Positions 32,722 through 40,136 of a DNA stretch of 64,000 bases are shown piece after piece. The translations under genes were made by a program, and so were the position numbers. Source of the stretch: Micromonospora okii (lineage in GTDB: Bacteria > Actinomycetota > Actinomycetes > Mycobacteriales > Micromonosporaceae). The DNA is taken from positions 111,349 through 175,348 of the forward strand of contig NZ_BBZF01000021.1 in NCBI RefSeq assembly GCF_020884795.1, in the 5' to 3' direction. The notes under the pieces are model-generated. The model saw only the letters and a list, made by a program, of their open reading frames with translations, was not told the origin of the DNA and made no database searches. Each line of letters begins with the position of its first letter. Position 1 is the stretch's first letter.

Positions 32722-34943
32722 TGCCCTGCGCCCGGACGCCGGGCTGCCCCGGCGTCGTCGAGGACGGCTACTGCACCGGCTGCGGCCTCGCCCCCTCCCC
32801 CGGCGTGCCCACGTCGCCCCCGCCGCCGGACGTCGCGTCCGCGATCGGGTCCACCGGCGGCACCTGGAACGTGGCCGGCCTGGTGTCCCTGCCACGGCGC
32901 GACTTCTCCTCGCGTCGCCGCGTCTCGGCCGAGCCGACCGTGCCGGAGCAGGCACGCGTCTGCGGCGCCTGCGGCGGGCCGGTCGGGCGGGGCGACGCCG
33001 ACCGGCTCGACCACGGCTACTGCCCCGCCTGCGGCACGCCCTTCGCGTTCGTCCCCGCCCTGCGCCCCGGCGACGTGGTCGCCGACCAGTACGCGGTGGT
33101 GGGCTACCTGGCCCGGGGCGGCCTGGGGCAGGTGTACCTCGCCGAGGACACCCACCTCGACCACAACCCGGTGGCCCTGAAGCGCCTGCTCAACAAGAAC
33201 AGCGCGGGCGCGCTGGCGATCGAGGTCTCCGAGCGGCGCTTCCTGACCACCCTCGACCACCCGAACATCGTGCGGATCTTCAACTTCGTCACCGCCGAGG
33301 ACCGGCTGTTCGGCGGCCGGACGAGCTACATCGTCATGGAGTACCTGGCCGGCCTGTCGCTGGACGAGCTGCGCCGGGCCGCCGCCCGCCCCGGCTCCGG
33401 CGTCTCGCTGTCCCTGGTGGAGATCCTCGCGTACGGCCACGAGATCCTCACCGCGTTGGAGTACCTGCACGGCAAGGGCCTGGTCTACTCCGACCTGCAC
33501 CCGGGGAACGTCATCTGCACCGGCGACCGGGTCAAGCTGATCGACCTCGGCGGGGTGCGCCGGGCCGACGACCACACCAGCCCGAGGATGTACGCCCCCG
33601 TCCCGTACCGGGTCGGCGACGCGGAGCTGGCCGAGCACGGCCTCACCGCCCGGTCGGACCTGTACGCGGTCGGGGTCGTGCTCCAGAAGCTGAGCGGCGT
33701 CCTCGGCCCGCTCGGCCCGGCGGGCGCGGGGGCCGACGCGGAGGCCGAGGCCCTCGGGGTCTCCTCCTTCCGCCGGCTGGTCGACCGGGCCTGCGCGGAC
33801 TGGCGTCGCCGGTTCGCCTCCGCGGCCGAGATGTCGGAGCAACTCCGGGGCGTGCTGCGCGAGCTGCTGCCGGCGGTGCCGCCGGACCGGGCCCAGGAGC
33901 CCTCGGCCGTGTTCGCCCCCACCCCCGCGCTGCTCGACGCGGGCCTCGGCGCGGTGCCGCCGCTGTCCACGTGGACCGACCCGGCCGGCGACGCGCTGCC
34001 CGACCACGGCCGCCCGGCCCCCGCCACGGTGGCCACCGGCCTGCCGGTGCCCCGGCCCGCGCCCGGCGACGCCGCAACCCCGGCCCTGGAGCTGATCGGC
34101 GTCCTCGACCCGCGCAGCCTGCTGGCCCGCCTCGCGGCCCTGGAGACGGACTCGGTCGAGACGCAGCTCGCCCGCTGCCGGGCCCACCTGGAGCTGGGCC
34201 AGCCGGCGCCCGCCCGGGCGGCGCTGGACGCCGCAGCGCGGCTGCTCGGCGCGGACCGGGTCGCCGACTGGCGGCTCACCTGGCACGAGGGGCTGCTGGC
34301 GCTCACCCGCTCCGACCTGGACGACGCCGCCGCGAAGTTCACGGGCGTCTACGGGGCCCTGCCGGGCGAGGTGGCGCCGAAGCTGGCGGTCGGCTACTGC
34401 GCCGAGCGGCAGGGCCGGGCCCGGGAGGCGACGCGCTACTACCGGGCGGTGTGGCGGCGGGACCGCTCGGCGGCCAGTGCCGCGTTCGGGCTGGCCCGGC
34501 TCCGGCTCGTCGAGGGCGACCGGGCCGGCGCGGTGGAGTTCCTCGACGGGGTGCCCCGCGTCTCCCGGCACTACGACGCCGCCCGGGTCGCCGCCGTCCG
34601 GGTGCTGACGGCCCGCCTCGGCGACGACCGGCCCGACCCGGCCCACCTCAACGACGCCGTCCGCCGCCTGGAGGGGCTGCGGCTGGACGGGGGCGCCCGG
34701 CACGGGGAGTCCCGGGACCGGATGACCGCAGCCGTGCGGCAGGCGGCCCTGGACCGGGTGCTGACCCACGGGGTTGGCGGGCTGGTCGGGGGCGACGCGT
34801 TCGGTGAGCCGCCGTCGGAGCGGTCGGTGCGGGCGCGGCTGGAGGGCTCCCTGCGGGCGCTGGCCCGGCAGGCGCGCAACGCCGACGACCACGGCGTCCT
34901 CGTCGACCGGGCGAACGCGGTCCGACCGCTGACCAGACTGTGA
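32721..34943 (+). CDS. pknG: PknG-like serine/threonine protein kinase with rubredoxin-like and TPR domains
   Basis: 740 residues, close to mycobacterial PknG. An additional Cys cluster is at the N-terminus (residues 3-21). The rubredoxin-like knuckles are Cys81/84 and Cys101/104. The kinase follows: Gly loop LARGGLGQVYLAED (129-142), Lys154 in VALK, catalytic Asp258 in LVYSDLHPGN with Asn263, and Asp275 in IDLGG where most kinases have DFG. PknG shares this YxDL and DLG form. A C-terminal TPR region spans about 460-700. PknG regulates amino-acid/carbon metabolism in mycobacteria together with GlnX and GlnH; similar partners follow here. Its ATG shares a base with the protease stop. Confidence 0.85.
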   Translation: MPCARTPGCPGVVEDGYCTGCGLAPSPGVPTSPPPPDVASAIGSTGGTWNVAGLVSLPRRDFSSRRRVSAEPTVPEQARVCGACGGPVGRGDADRLDHGYCPACGTPFAFVPALRPGDVVADQYAVVGYLARGGLGQVYLAEDTHLDHNPVALKRLLNKNSAGALAIEVSERRFLTTLDHPNIVRIFNFVTAEDRLFGGRTSYIVMEYLAGLSLDELRRAAARPGSGVSLSLVEILAYGHEILTALEYLHGKGLVYSDLHPGNVICTGDRVKLIDLGGVRRADDHTSPRMYAPVPYRVGDAELAEHGLTARSDLYAVGVVLQKLSGVLGPLGPAGAGADAEAEALGVSSFRRLVDRACADWRRRFASAAEMSEQLRGVLRELLPAVPPDRAQEPSAVFAPTPALLDAGLGAVPPLSTWTDPAGDALPDHGRPAPATVATGLPVPRPAPGDAATPALELIGVLDPRSLLARLAALETDSVETQLARCRAHLELGQPAPARAALDAAARLLGADRVADWRLTWHEGLLALTRSDLDDAAAKFTGVYGALPGEVAPKLAVGYCAERQGRAREATRYYRAVWRRDRSAASAAFGLARLRLVEGDRAGAVEFLDGVPRVSRHYDAARVAAVRVLTARLGDDRPDPAHLNDAVRRLEGLRLDGGARHGESRDRMTAAVRQAALDRVLTHGVGGLVGGDAFGEPPSERSVRARLEGSLRALARQARNADDHGVLVDRANAVRPLTRL

Positions 34944-34962
34944 GCACGGTGAGGAGCGTCCC

Positions 34963-36387
34963 TTGTCAGGCAGGCTCGACTTCGCCCTGAGGATCGACCA
35001 CGACCCGTTCCTGTCCACCCGGGACCGCGAGCTGCACGCGATCCTGACGGTCACCGCCCGGCCGCCGGCCGGCGGCAAGCCCGCCGAGGACGCCCCCGGC
35101 TGGGCGGAGGTGATCATCGTCGACTGCTCCGAGTCGATGGCGTACCCGTCGACGAAGATCGCCGCGGCCCGGCGGGCGACGGCCACCGCCGTCGGGATGC
35201 TGCCCGACGGGGTGCGCTTCGCCGTGGTCGAGGGCACCCACCGGGCGCGGATGGTCTACCCGCCGGAGCGGGGCCTGGCCACCGCCTCCCCGGCCACCCG
35301 CGACGCGGCGCGGCGGCGGGTGGCCGGGCTCGCCGCGGCCGGCGGGACGGCGATCGGCACCTGGCTGGAGCTGGCCCGGGAGCTGCTGGCCCCGCACCCG
35401 GAGGCGATCCGGCACGCCCTGCTGCTCACCGACGGCCGTAACGAGCACGAGACGCCGCAACGGCTCGGGGAGGTCCTCGCGGAGTGCGCGGGGCAGTTCG
35501 TCTGCGACGCCCGGGGCGTCGGCGACGGCTGGGAGCCCCGCGAGCTGACGCGGATCGCGGACGCGCTGCACGGCACGGCCGACGCGGTACGCCGCCCCGC
35601 CGAGCTGGAGGCCGACTTCCGGGCGACCATGCGGGCCGCGATGGCCAAGCAGGTGGGCCGGGCCCGCCTGCGCGTCACCCTCGTGCCGCCGACCCGGGTG
35701 CTCTCCTGCCGGCAGGTGCACCCCACCCTGGCGGACCTGGCGGTGACCGCGGTCGACGACCGGACGGTGGAGTGCCCCACCGGGTCGTGGGGGCCGGAGA
35801 GCCGCGAGTACCACCTCTGCCTCGCCGTCGACGCGACGGGCCGGGCGAAGGGCGAGGACGTGCGGGTGGCCCGGGTCGACCTGCTGGTGGACGATACCCC
35901 GGTCACCCGGCAGGAGAACGTGCTGGCGCACTGGACCGACGACCTGGTCCTGTCCAGCCGGATCGACCCCCGGGTCGCCCACTACACCGGCCAGGAGGCA
36001 CTCAGCCAGCTCATCGCCGACGGCTGCGACGCGTACGACTCGGGCGACCGGGCGACCGCCACCGCGCTCCTCGGCCGCGCGGTGGAGCTGGCCACCGCCG
36101 CCGGGGACGAGCGGCGGCTGGAGCAGCTCGGGCTGCTCGTCGACGGCGTCGAAACCGGCTCGGTGCGCCTGCGCGACGACGTGGCCCGCGTCGACGTGAT
36201 CAACGTGGCGCTCCGGTCGTCCTTCACGGCGCGCGACGGCGTGCCTGCGGCGCCGCCGCCCCCACCGCCCGGCGGGGAGCCCCGCGCCTGCCCCTGCGGG
36301 CACCGCTCCCCGCCGGCGGCCCGCTACTGCGAGCGGTGCGGCAGCCGGTTCCCCGACGGCGACGAGACCCGGCCGGTGCCGGCGTGA
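34963..36387 (+). CDS. vWA-domain protein with C-terminal zinc ribbon
   Basis: A 474-residue cytoplasmic protein. A von Willebrand A domain occupies about residues 45-215, with the MIDAS motif DCSES (Asp54, Ser56, Ser58), GGTAIGT and LLLTDGRN. A beta-rich region and a helical, TPR-like stretch follow. The end carries a polyproline linker and a zinc ribbon (CPCG...CERCG, about 445-465). It is likely a metal-dependent scaffold in the signalling locus. The start is TTG 34963 because GAGGAG lies 8 nt upstream and it is 19 nt after the kinase stop. It overlaps the next gene by 4 nt (GTGA). Confidence 0.85.
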   Translation: MSGRLDFALRIDHDPFLSTRDRELHAILTVTARPPAGGKPAEDAPGWAEVIIVDCSESMAYPSTKIAAARRATATAVGMLPDGVRFAVVEGTHRARMVYPPERGLATASPATRDAARRRVAGLAAAGGTAIGTWLELARELLAPHPEAIRHALLLTDGRNEHETPQRLGEVLAECAGQFVCDARGVGDGWEPRELTRIADALHGTADAVRRPAELEADFRATMRAAMAKQVGRARLRVTLVPPTRVLSCRQVHPTLADLAVTAVDDRTVECPTGSWGPESREYHLCLAVDATGRAKGEDVRVARVDLLVDDTPVTRQENVLAHWTDDLVLSSRIDPRVAHYTGQEALSQLIADGCDAYDSGDRATATALLGRAVELATAAGDERRLEQLGLLVDGVETGSVRLRDDVARVDVINVALRSSFTARDGVPAAPPPPPPGGEPRACPCGHRSPPAARYCERCGSRFPDGDETRPVPA

Positions 36388-37508
36388 GCACCGCCCGGCC
36401 GGCCAGCACCACCCGGCGCACGCTGCGGTGGTTCCTGCGCGCGCTGCTCGCCGGCACCGCCGTCGCCCTGGCCGGCTGCCTCGCGGTCTTCCTCGGCGTG
36501 CACCGCACCACCGCCGCGGCCCACGACCGGTCCGTGCCGGCGGTGCTGGCCGTCTACGACGCGCAGATCGCCCTGCGGGAGGCGCACGGCGCGGCGCAGG
36601 CCGGCCTCACCAGCGGCACCCGGCTGCTGGCGGGCCCCGGCGAGGACTACCAGAACCTGATCGCCCGCGCCGGCCAGCACCTCGCGCAGGCGGCCGAGGA
36701 CAACGCCGCCGGGGACGCCGGCAGCCGCGACCTCCAGGTGGTCCAGGCGTCGCTGGTCACCTACACCGGCCTGATCGAGCGGGCCCACGCCCACGTCGCG
36801 CAGGACGGGGGCGGGGCGCTGGGCGTCGCGACGCTCTGGGACGCGGCGACCCTGCTGGAGGAGATCCTGCGCCGCCTCGACGGCCTGCGGGCCAAGCAGG
36901 CCGACGCGCTGGCCGACCAGGTCGACGGGGCGTGGACGAGCGGGGCGACGACCCTGCTGTGGCTCGGGCCGGTGCTCGTCCTGCTGGCGCTGCTGGTCGC
37001 CGCGCAGCGCTTCCTGCGCGCCCGGTTCCGCCGCCGGTTGAACGTGCCGCTGCTGCTGGCGACGCTCGCGGTGGTGGGCATGGGCGCCACCGCCGCCCTG
37101 AGCCTGCGCTCGGCCGACCAGCTCGCCGACGCCCGCGCCGAGACGGACCGCGCCGCCGGCCTGCGCGAGGCCCGGCTCGACGCGCTGGCCGACCGGGACA
37201 CCGCCGGCCTGACCGCCCTGCTCACCCGGGCCTGCCGGCCGAAGGGGTGCCCGGAGACCATCGCGCGGGTCGACCCGGAGGGGCTCCGGGTGCCCGCACC
37301 CTCGGCCCCGGTCGACGGGATGGACGCCGCCGACGGGGCCGAGGCGGCCCACGAGCGGCACGACAGGGCCGCCACGACGTACGCCGCCCGCGCCGCCGAC
37401 AGCCGGGGCGGCGAGGTCGGCCTGCTCGCCGCGGCCCTGCTCGTCATGGCGCTGGTCGTCGTCGGCCTGCTGCCCCGCCTAGAGGAATACAGGTACCGAC
37501 AGCGATGA
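36384..37508 (+). CDS. GlnX-like four-helix membrane sensor protein
   Basis: The 374-residue protein has four predicted membrane helices (about residues 14-37, 190-212, 222-242, 345-368), making two extracytoplasmic helical domains of about 150 and 100 residues. Position and topology match GlnX, the membrane partner in the mycobacterial GlnH-GlnX-PknG pathway, where it relays ligand binding to the kinase. Similarity at the residue level is not verified. GTG 36384 overlaps the vWA stop, and its stop overlaps the lipoprotein ATG, so all are translated together. Confidence 0.65.
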   Translation: MSTARPASTTRRTLRWFLRALLAGTAVALAGCLAVFLGVHRTTAAAHDRSVPAVLAVYDAQIALREAHGAAQAGLTSGTRLLAGPGEDYQNLIARAGQHLAQAAEDNAAGDAGSRDLQVVQASLVTYTGLIERAHAHVAQDGGGALGVATLWDAATLLEEILRRLDGLRAKQADALADQVDGAWTSGATTLLWLGPVLVLLALLVAAQRFLRARFRRRLNVPLLLATLAVVGMGATAALSLRSADQLADARAETDRAAGLREARLDALADRDTAGLTALLTRACRPKGCPETIARVDPEGLRVPAPSAPVDGMDAADGAEAAHERHDRAATTYAARAADSRGGEVGLLAAALLVMALVVVGLLPRLEEYRYRQR

Positions 37509-38824
37509 GACGCGCAGCAGCCTCCGCCCTGGTCCCGGCCCTGCTGGCCGCCGTGGGCCTCGCCGCCTGCGGCGGACAGCCGCCGGCCACCGTGACCGTC
37601 GTCGCCTCCTGGAGCGGCGACGACGCGCGCCCCTTCCGGCAGGTGCTGGACGCCTTCGAGCGGGAGACCGGCATCCGCGCCGACTACCAGGGCACCCGGG
37701 ACGTCGGGCAGGTGCTCCGGTCGGGGGTCGACCGGAACCGGCCGCCGGACGTGGCGGTGCTGCCCCGGCTCAACGACCTCCAGGCGTACGCCCGCCGCGC
37801 CGAACTGCTCCCCCTCGACGACGTGCTCGCCGCGCCCGCCGGCTCGGACCTCGCGCCGCAACTGCTCCACCTGCGGCCCGCCCGCGACGCACCGGCCCGA
37901 CCGTACGGCCTCTCCGTCGTCGCGCACGCCAAGAGCCTGGTCTGGTACGCGCCGACCGCCTCCGGTGGCCTCGCCGGGGCCCGACCCCCGGGGACCTGGG
38001 CGGAGCTGCTGCGCCTCACCGGGCGCATCGAGTCGCGCGGCGGGGTGCCGTGGTGCCTCGGAATGGGCGCGCAGCCGCTGTCGGGGTGGCCGGGCACCGA
38101 CTGGATCGAGGACATCCTGCTGCACCGGTCGGGCCCGTCCGTCTACCAGCGGTGGGCGACGGGCGAGCTGGAGTGGCGGTCGCCCGAGGTGCGGGACGCC
38201 TGGCGGGCGTGGGGCGAACTGGTGGGGGCCGGCGGGCGCACCGACAACGTCCTGCTGAGCACGTTCGACTCGGTCGGGCGGGGCATGTTCGCCTCGCCGC
38301 CGTCCTGCTTCCTGGACCATCAGGGTTCGTTCATCGTCGCGTCGTACCGGGGGTCCGACCCGGACCGGCCCGCGCCGGGGTTCGACTTCTTCCCGTTCCC
38401 GCCGTTCGAGGCGACGGCGGCGTTCGGGCCGGTGCGGGAGATCTCCGAGGACGTGGTGGGCATGTTCCGGGACACCGCGCAGTCCCGCGCGCTGATCCGC
38501 TACCTGGCCGGCGAGCCGGCCCGCCGGATCTGGCGGGAGGCCAGCGGCCACCTCACCTTCACCCTCAACGGCGGCGCGGACCCGGCCGCCTACCCGGAGG
38601 GGCTGCCGCGCCGGATCGCGTCCGCCCTGGCCACGGCGACGCTGTGCCGGGACGCCTCCGACCTGATGCCGGCGACGATGACCGCCGCGTTCCAGTCGGC
38701 CGTGCTGCGCTACCTCGACGATCCCGGGCTGCTCGACGCGTTGTTGACCGAGCTGGATATCGTGCGGAGCCGGACGCCGGGGGACGGGTGGCTACGGCTG
38801 CCGTGTCTGAGCCCGCGCCGATGA
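37505..38824 (+). CDS. family-1 extracellular solute-binding lipoprotein
   Basis: A 439-residue lipoprotein. The signal peptide ends in a lipobox (LAAC, Cys about residue 22). The mature part starts ATVTVVASWSGDDARPF and continues FERETGIRADY and PPDVAVLPRL, the pattern of ABC-type carbohydrate-binding proteins (SBP family 1). No permease or ATPase of an importer is adjacent. In PknG loci this slot is normally occupied by the amino-acid-binding GlnH, so this protein is probably the ligand sensor for the GlnX-like partner with which it overlaps by 4 nt. The ligand may be a sugar rather than aspartate/glutamate; this is inference. Confidence 0.85.
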   Translation: MRRAAASALVPALLAAVGLAACGGQPPATVTVVASWSGDDARPFRQVLDAFERETGIRADYQGTRDVGQVLRSGVDRNRPPDVAVLPRLNDLQAYARRAELLPLDDVLAAPAGSDLAPQLLHLRPARDAPARPYGLSVVAHAKSLVWYAPTASGGLAGARPPGTWAELLRLTGRIESRGGVPWCLGMGAQPLSGWPGTDWIEDILLHRSGPSVYQRWATGELEWRSPEVRDAWRAWGELVGAGGRTDNVLLSTFDSVGRGMFASPPSCFLDHQGSFIVASYRGSDPDRPAPGFDFFPFPPFEATAAFGPVREISEDVVGMFRDTAQSRALIRYLAGEPARRIWREASGHLTFTLNGGADPAAYPEGLPRRIASALATATLCRDASDLMPATMTAAFQSAVLRYLDDPGLLDALLTELDIVRSRTPGDGWLRLPCLSPRR

Positions 38825-38846
38825 CCGTCGAGAGGAGACCTGGCCG

Positions 38847-39170
38847 ATGACCGAGGTGGCGGAGTTCGCCCTGGACGGGGGCGGGCACGTGCTCGTCGCC
38901 GTGGACGACGTCGCGGGGATCACCCCGGCGTCCAGCGCGGAGGACGTGCTGCGCCGCGCCGGGATGAGCTTCAACCGGGCGATCGGCCAGGCGCGCGACG
39001 CCGCGTCCGCCGCGCTCGGGGAGTTCCGGTCCATGGCGGAGCGCCCGGACGAGGTCGAGATCAGCTTCGGCATCCAGCTCACCGCCGAGGCGGGCGCGCT
39101 GATCGCCCGTACCGGCGTGCAGGGCCAGCTCCAGGTGACCGTCCGGTGGAAGGCCGACGCCGGGAGCTGA
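38847..39170 (+). CDS. Trypco1-domain (CU044_2847 family) protein
   Basis: A 107-residue protein. It matches the trypsin-co-occurring domain 1 family end to end: TEVAEFALDGGGHVLVAVDD at the N-terminus, a middle helix (FNRAIGQARDAASAALGEF), RPDEVEISFGIQLTAEAGALIA and a final QLQVTVRW strand. Such proteins occur with trypsin-like proteases in putative conflict and signalling systems. GAGGAGA precedes ATG 38847. It closes the six-gene unit that begins with the protease, which supports a physical or regulatory tie between them. Confidence 0.82.
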   Translation: MTEVAEFALDGGGHVLVAVDDVAGITPASSAEDVLRRAGMSFNRAIGQARDAASAALGEFRSMAERPDEVEISFGIQLTAEAGALIARTGVQGQLQVTVRWKADAGS

Positions 39171-39332
39171 ACCGTGCGCGGCCCGCCCCGGCGGCGGCAC
39201 CGGCAGCGTCGTGGGCCGCCCGGCCCGCAGCCCGCTCGGGGGCTTCCCCTAGGAGGCGCGGGGCCGGCGGGCCGCGGATTCGCGGGATGTCTCCGATGGA
39301 GGGTGGGCGGGCCCGGTGGCAGCGTGGTGGAC

Positions 39333-40049
39333 ATGGCATCCCGATCCGTACGACGCTGGCGGCACCTCGCGCTCTGGCTGCACGTGACCACGTCCGTGGC
39401 GTGGATGGGGCAGGCCCTGGCGCTCTTCGTCCTGGTCACCACCAGCCTGACCACCGAGAGCCGGGACGTGGCCGTCGGGGCGACGGCCATGGCCCAGGTG
39501 CTCGACGGCCGGCTGCTGGCCCCGCTGGCGAACGCCTCGGCGTTCACCGGGTTCATGCTCGCCGCCGCCACCCCGTGGGGCTTCTTCCGGCACTGGTGGG
39601 TGGCGGTGAAGTTCGCGATCACCCTGGTTCAGCTCCACCTCGGCATCTTCGTGCTCTCCGGGGCCCTGGCCGACTCCGCGTCGGCCGCCGCCGGGGGCGG
39701 GACCGGCCCGGCCGTGCCGCTGGCCGTCGGCTCGGCGCTGATGGCCGGCGCCATCGCCTTCCAGGCGTGGGTGTCGGTGGCCAAGCCCTGGTCGACGACC
39801 CCCTGGGCGCCCCGGGACCGGCGTCGCGCCGCCGCCGACACCGCGCCGCGCTGGGTCTTCGTGGCCACCGTCGCCGCCGTGGCGGCGGACCTCGCCGTCG
39901 CCGCGCTGCTCGGCCACCCCGCCCCGCTGGTCTCCCTGGCGGTCCTCGGCACCTGGCTGGTGCTGCGCCGCCGCCGGGCCACCGCCGCCCGGCCCGGCGC
40001 GCCGGCGGTCCCCTCCCCCCGTCCGGCCGGAGCCACCGCGGCGGGCTGA
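39333..40049 (+). CDS. small integral membrane protein, DUF2269-like
   Basis: The 238-residue product has four or five hydrophobic helices, starting after a basic N-terminus. The first contains LHVTTSVAWMGQALALFVL, similar to DUF2269 and copper-resistance D-like membrane proteins with a conserved histidine in helix 1. The C-terminus is basic and Ala/Pro-rich. ATG 39333 is preferred; GTG at 39324 or 39327 is possible. Function unknown. It is separated from the signalling locus by 162 nt, so probably independent. Confidence 0.65.
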   Translation: MASRSVRRWRHLALWLHVTTSVAWMGQALALFVLVTTSLTTESRDVAVGATAMAQVLDGRLLAPLANASAFTGFMLAAATPWGFFRHWWVAVKFAITLVQLHLGIFVLSGALADSASAAAGGGTGPAVPLAVGSALMAGAIAFQAWVSVAKPWSTTPWAPRDRRRAAADTAPRWVFVATVAAVAADLAVAALLGHPAPLVSLAVLGTWLVLRRRRATAARPGAPAVPSPRPAGATAAG

Positions 40050-40066
40050 CCGGGGTGCGGGCCCCG

Positions 40067-40131
40067 CCGGTCACGGGCCGACCGGCGGGGGCCGACCGGC
40101 GCGGGCCCACCCGGTCACGGGCCGACCGGCG
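40067..40131. repeat. two 21-bp direct repeats between convergent genes
   Basis: The same 21 bases occur at 40067-40087 and 40111-40131, with an additional 11-bp partial copy at 40091-40101. They lie in the 87-bp gap between the membrane protein (plus) and the GH95 gene (minus). Each copy contains complementary GGCC/CCGG blocks, so it may act as terminator. Confidence 0.6.
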
Positions 40132-40136
40132 CGGGG

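Noticed and set aside
36428..37504. Extended frame upstream of the solute-binding lipoprotein
   Set aside because: The lipoprotein signal peptide begins at ATG 37505; the upstream part is a shadow of the GlnX-like gene.
40067..40131. CRISPR-like repeats
   Set aside because: Only two copies plus a partial one, with a 23-nt spacing and no cas genes.
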